The notes under the pieces: model-generated
Database searches by the model: none
Seen by the model: the letters and a program-made list of their open reading frames with translations, nothing else
What the model was told of the DNA's origin: nothing
Source: Allomyces macrogynus ATCC 38327
Lineage: Eukaryota; Blastocladiomycota; Blastocladiomycetes; Blastocladiales; Blastocladiaceae
DNA length: 11,159 bases
Assembly (NCBI GenBank): GCA_000151295.1
Contig: GG745334.1
Span: 142,533 to 153,691 of the forward strand
Direction of reading: 5' to 3'
Made by a program: the position numbers and the translations under genes
Shown: positions 8,391 to 11,159 of the stretch, piece by piece
Layout: the number at the start of each line of letters is the position of its first letter
Numbering within the stretch: the first letter of the stretch is position 1

Positions 8391-8988
8391 GTTAGGTGGA
8401 TTGAGAATGGATGCGATGCAGTTTTGAATAGGTCACGACTTCTTGTTGGACAGCGTCATTGAGCATCGTCAGGAATGAATGAACGAAGATCAGCAGGGAT
8501 CAGATCCACGGTGATACCTGCTCCGTAATAATCCGCATCATTTCTGTCCAACGAGGACGACCGTTGCGCCAGACGCGTTCCCCTCAAACATTTGCTGCAT
8601 CAGCGACACGATGATGGCCTCTACGTACCTGCCGACTGCGAGCAGCCCGCTGATTCGACACGGCCCGAGCGATCCGGCGGGTGACTTGTTGCTGCCATCA
8701 GGTTCGCAACGAGCGGTCATCTCGTCGTCGAGCCGGCGGCATTCCACTCGTTAATATTCTCGCCATGATCCACGCCCGCTCAAGTCCCCAAGTCCCGACA
8801 TACGCGACCGCACCTGTAAATACCAGCGCGTCCTCCGACCTCGTCACGCATGCTCTGTGCTCTCGCTCGTTCAGATCGCCGGATCTGGGTGTTACTCGCC
8901 CCACTTGACGCGTTCGCCGGCCAAAACCTGATCCGTTGCTGCTGATCACCGACATTGAACTGCCGTGCCTGGCCATTCTTCGCCCATC
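8391..8988. other. intergenic region, no firm gene
   Basis: It follows the BNA3 stop and precedes the reductase relic; the proximal part should be BNA3 3' UTR. I see no AATAAA signal. The minus strand from about 8747 to 8538 contains a coding-like but unrecognised stretch (see findings). The rest shows nothing recognisable. Confidence 0.5.
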
Positions 8989-9752
8989 ATGGACACCTCG
9001 GACCCACTTATTCTTGGCGCGCTCGCGCTGGGCGGGTTTCTCTGGCACTTCCGCGGCAGCAGCGACGATTGATTTGGCGGCGGCAGCGGCCAAGGCGGCA
9101 GCCGCGGGTCTGTCGCGGTCGTTTACGCTCGTCGACCACAAGGAACCGCCGCCCACCGTGTACCGCGGCGAGCTCACAGCCTATGACGCCAAGAACCCGT
9201 TCATGGCGCGGATTGTCGCGACGCGGGAGCTTTTTTCGGGCATGCTGCGCTCAAGCTCCCGCGGCAGAACGCAACGCCCGTGATTATGATTGGGCCCGGG
9301 ACGGGGTTCGCGCCGTTCCGGGGCTTGTCCAGGAGCGGTGCGCACTCGTTGCCAAGGCCACGTCGTCAATCTCTGCGACTCCGCCAGCGCCGATGGGCGA
9401 CGCGCTCCTCGTCTTTGGGTGCCGGAACGAACAGCACGGTTTTTTATACGCGAGCAAGTGGCCCGAGTACCTGGCGCAGGGCGGGCTCACGGAACCGATC
9501 ACGGCGTTTTAACGCGATACCGATAAGAAAGAGTACGTGCAGCACCGGCTTGCCAAGCACGGCGACCGCGTCTGGGACCTGGTGCACAAGGGCGCGCACA
9601 TCTACGTGTGCGGCGATGCCAAGAATATAGTGCGCGATGTGCCCCGGTGGTTTGTGGAGGCGGCCATGACGCACGAAGGGTTGTCCGAGGATCAGGCTGA
9701 GCGATTTGTCAAAGATATGCGCACTAAGGGGCGGTACCTCGAGGATGTATGA
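8989..9752 (+). pseudogene. NADPH-cytochrome P450 reductase pseudogene (internal deletions, frameshifts, stop)
   Basis: Intact reductases (about 680-700 residues; anchor, FMN domain, FAD domain, NADPH domain) pass electrons from NADPH to microsomal P450s. Seen here: frame 1 from ATG 8989 gives an anchor-like N-terminus, MDTSDPLILGALALGGFLWHFRG, and stops at 9070. Frame 2 gives TLVDHKEPPPTVYRGE and YDAKNPFMARIVATRELFS, the start of the FAD-side region. Frame 1 then gives LKLPRQNATPVIMIGPGTGFAPFRGL (9250-9320). Frame 3 continues VQERCAL, VFGCRNEQ and HIYVCGDAKNIVRDV to RYLEDV and tga at 9750-9752. The whole FMN domain and roughly 250 residues of the FAD domain, including its RxYS flavin motif, are absent. 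An in-frame taa (9510-9512) sits where the family has the Ser of AFSR. The usual final Trp is missing. No introns are apparent. A collapsed assembly could mimic the deletions, but decay is the simpler reading. Confidence 0.85.
9510..9512 (+). other. in-frame stop within the reductase relic
   Basis: The reading is TAF-taa-RDTDKKEYVQHRL. Homologues have Ser at this place (AFSR; Ser and Arg contact the NADPH 2'-phosphate). A TCA to TAA change would explain it. Both sides are in the same frame. Confidence 0.85.
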
Positions 9753-10336
9753 GCTGTAGGGCCGTGGCGACCAGCGGAGAGGGTGGAGAACGTGATGAAG
9801 GACAGCTGTGTTTCAATGGAAATGATGTGGCCGTGTTTGTTGTTGGTGATCGGCAAAAGCACGGCATGCCTCCCATTCAAAGCCGATTCAAGCGTGTGGC
9901 TCTTGCCGCCGACCCTGCCCTGACCCTGCCATGTTGCCAACATGTTTGATGCAACAAGACGAGGAATTAAGGAGCGATCCAGAGCAGCACATGAATGCGG
10001 CCAAGTTCACGGCGTGTGTCCCTCGCTCCTTTCACGAACATGGCGATTTTAATCTAAATCAAAGACCGAATAGTGTCTATCTTCTTCCGTGGTTTGGAAC
10101 ACAGTTGGTGCAGGTGCGTGTGTTGCGAAACAAAGCATCAGGTTCGATTCGTAGTGATAAACCTGACTGTCAAATCATGCTCCCTCAAGTTCAACCTCGC
10201 TCTGTCCTGCTCCTCAGCACCGAATCACGACCAGACCATCTCGACGTTGACATTATGCAACAGCCCGCAATCGACAGTATGCTCTCCACCATAAGTTATC
10301 CGCCGAGCGCATTCCAATTTCGATGAGTCCCCGCTG
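9753..10336. other. intergenic region, nothing recognised
   Basis: This is 584 bp, less GC-rich than the genes, between the reductase relic and the F-box gene. The longest open frame (9931-10326, plus) has mixed third positions and no family resemblance. No RNA gene, large repeat or mobile-element end was seen. A small inverted repeat (tgttgc/gcaaca near 9933-9956) is probably chance. Confidence 0.5.
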
Positions 10337-11159
10337 ATGGATCGCGGACCATTTGCGCGCTCGCACCAGTACCAACATCTCGGCCTGACGACGTGCTCGG
10401 CCGCTCTGCCGTTGACTGCAGTGCAGCCCCTCACGAGCAATATCAATCATATTGCCGCTCTTCCTCACGATTTGCTGCTCGTCATCTGTGACCAGCTTCC
10501 GTTCCGTCGCGCCTTTTCTCGTCGGGCGTATGCCGCAGCTGGCGCGCCAGTCTTGTACCGTGCGCGGCAATATGGCGGGACGAGGAATTGGTGGCCGAGA
10601 CGACGACGGGCGCAAACCGGATTAGGGGCGCCGTGATTACGACCATGGTGTGGCGCGCTGGACCGAAGCTGCGCTCACTCTACTTCTACGTGCCCACCCT
10701 GACCAACGACGACGCATTGCAGATCATTGCCGACATGGAGGCGCTTCGTGCGCAGCCTGATCGCGCGCACCCGAGCGTTGTCGAGCTCGGCATCGTCGGC
10801 GCGCAGATGATCGAGCGGGACGCTGATGCATCTCACCACCACCTTTGCTGGATGTAACACGCAGACACTCAATTTTTCGTGGACCAAGGCCGCCCAAACA
10901 TCGTTCCCGTCGCTCCTGGCGCAGACGCCAGCGCTCAAGGCCCTCATTTTGTAGAGATCCCGATAAGTCGATTTTGGCGACTCGCACCGTCATCCGCAGC
11001 CTGGGCTCCAGCTCGAAACGATTGATCTGCGCTGCAGCTCATATCTTCCTTTCACTCTCTTCTCGGACATTTCTGGGGAGCTCCCGCAGCTTCAGCACCT
11101 CGATCTCCGCAACGCGCGGCGGAAGGGACTCTATTCGGTGGCGGATCTCTGCATCATGT
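10337..11159 (+). pseudogene. F-box/LRR-like gene, frame broken several times, 3' end beyond window
   Basis: F-box proteins recruit substrates to SCF ubiquitin ligases; LRRs form the substrate-binding part. Frame 2 from ATG 10337 encodes an F-box core, IAALPHDLLLVICDQLP, then AAAGAPVLYRA. The sequence moves to frame 1 near 10563 (IWRDEELVAETTTGANRIRG, VWRAGPKLRSLYFYVPTLT, up to QMIER). It returns to frame 2 at 10820 (TLMHLTTTFAG, TQTLNFSWTKAAQTSFPSLL, TPALKALIL) and hits tag at 10952. It may continue in frame 3 (RDPDKSILATRTVIRSL), then frame 2 from about 11003 with clear LRR spacing (LQLETIDLRC, LPQLQHLDLRN). No GT..AG intron with the local consensus repairs these breaks. The F-box is several residues shorter than usual and the start is uncertain. 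Pseudogene decay or poor sequence quality both fit. No partner gene is nearby. Confidence 0.6.

Noticed and set aside
8989..9752. Reading the reductase segment as an intact short flavodoxin-free reductase
   Set aside because: Three different frames, an in-frame stop and the absence of flavin-binding motifs rule out a working enzyme as written.
9931..10326. Plus-strand open frame of 131 codons
   Set aside because: Codon third positions are mixed, no domain is recognisable and nothing conserved is seen around it.
10951..10999. Possible 49-nt GT..AG intron repairing the F-box/LRR frame
   Set aside because: The donor gtagag does not match the local consensus. Removal does not bring LKALIL into frame with LQLETIDL, and the length is below the other introns.

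Overview
The window is a GC-rich piece of a eukaryotic nuclear genome. The evidence is spliceosomal introns, a TATA box, a condensin SMC2 gene, a Bna3-type kynurenine aminotransferase, a relic of microsomal cytochrome P450 reductase and an F-box/leucine-rich-repeat gene. Compact introns (mostly 66-80 nt), CTNAY-like branch points, the Bna3-like sequence and the F-box/LRR gene suggest a fungus. An early-diverging zoosporic lineage such as Blastocladiomycota (Allomyces-like) is my best guess, but it is inference only.

Layout, left to right. (1) 1-888, minus: a two-exon gene for a Gln/Ser/Gly-rich tandem-repeat protein that runs off the left edge. Its 30-nt first exon, 169-nt intron and TATA box (965-972) can be placed. 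(2) About 973-2132: no recognisable gene; it holds a cluster of MCB/E2F-like sequences. (3) 2133-6108, minus: SMC2, complete in six exons (about 1176 codons), interrupted by one 1-nt frameshift in an A4 run. (4) 6109-6536: divergent intergenic region between SMC2 and the next gene. (5) 6537-8390, plus: complete six-exon BNA3-like aminotransferase (480 codons). (6) 8391-8988: no firm gene; a weak coding-like stretch lies on the minus strand. (7) 8989-9752, plus: cytochrome P450 reductase pseudogene. It keeps the membrane anchor, the first residues of the FAD-side region and the NADPH-binding C-terminus. It has lost the FMN domain and most of the FAD domain, and carries frameshifts and an in-frame stop. 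(8) 9753-10336: nothing recognisable. (9) 10337-11159, plus: F-box/LRR gene broken by several 1-2 nt shifts and cut by the right edge.

The genes do not form a pathway; this is ordinary eukaryotic gene order. The intact genes serve chromosome condensation (SMC2) and tryptophan/kynurenine metabolism (BNA3). The most notable features are the unannotated spliced repeat gene, a uniform 5' splice-site pattern GT[AG][CT]G[CTA] with a pyrimidine at +4 in all 11 introns modelled, the decayed reductase, and frame lesions that mostly sit in short homopolymers, which raises the question of sequence error versus true decay.
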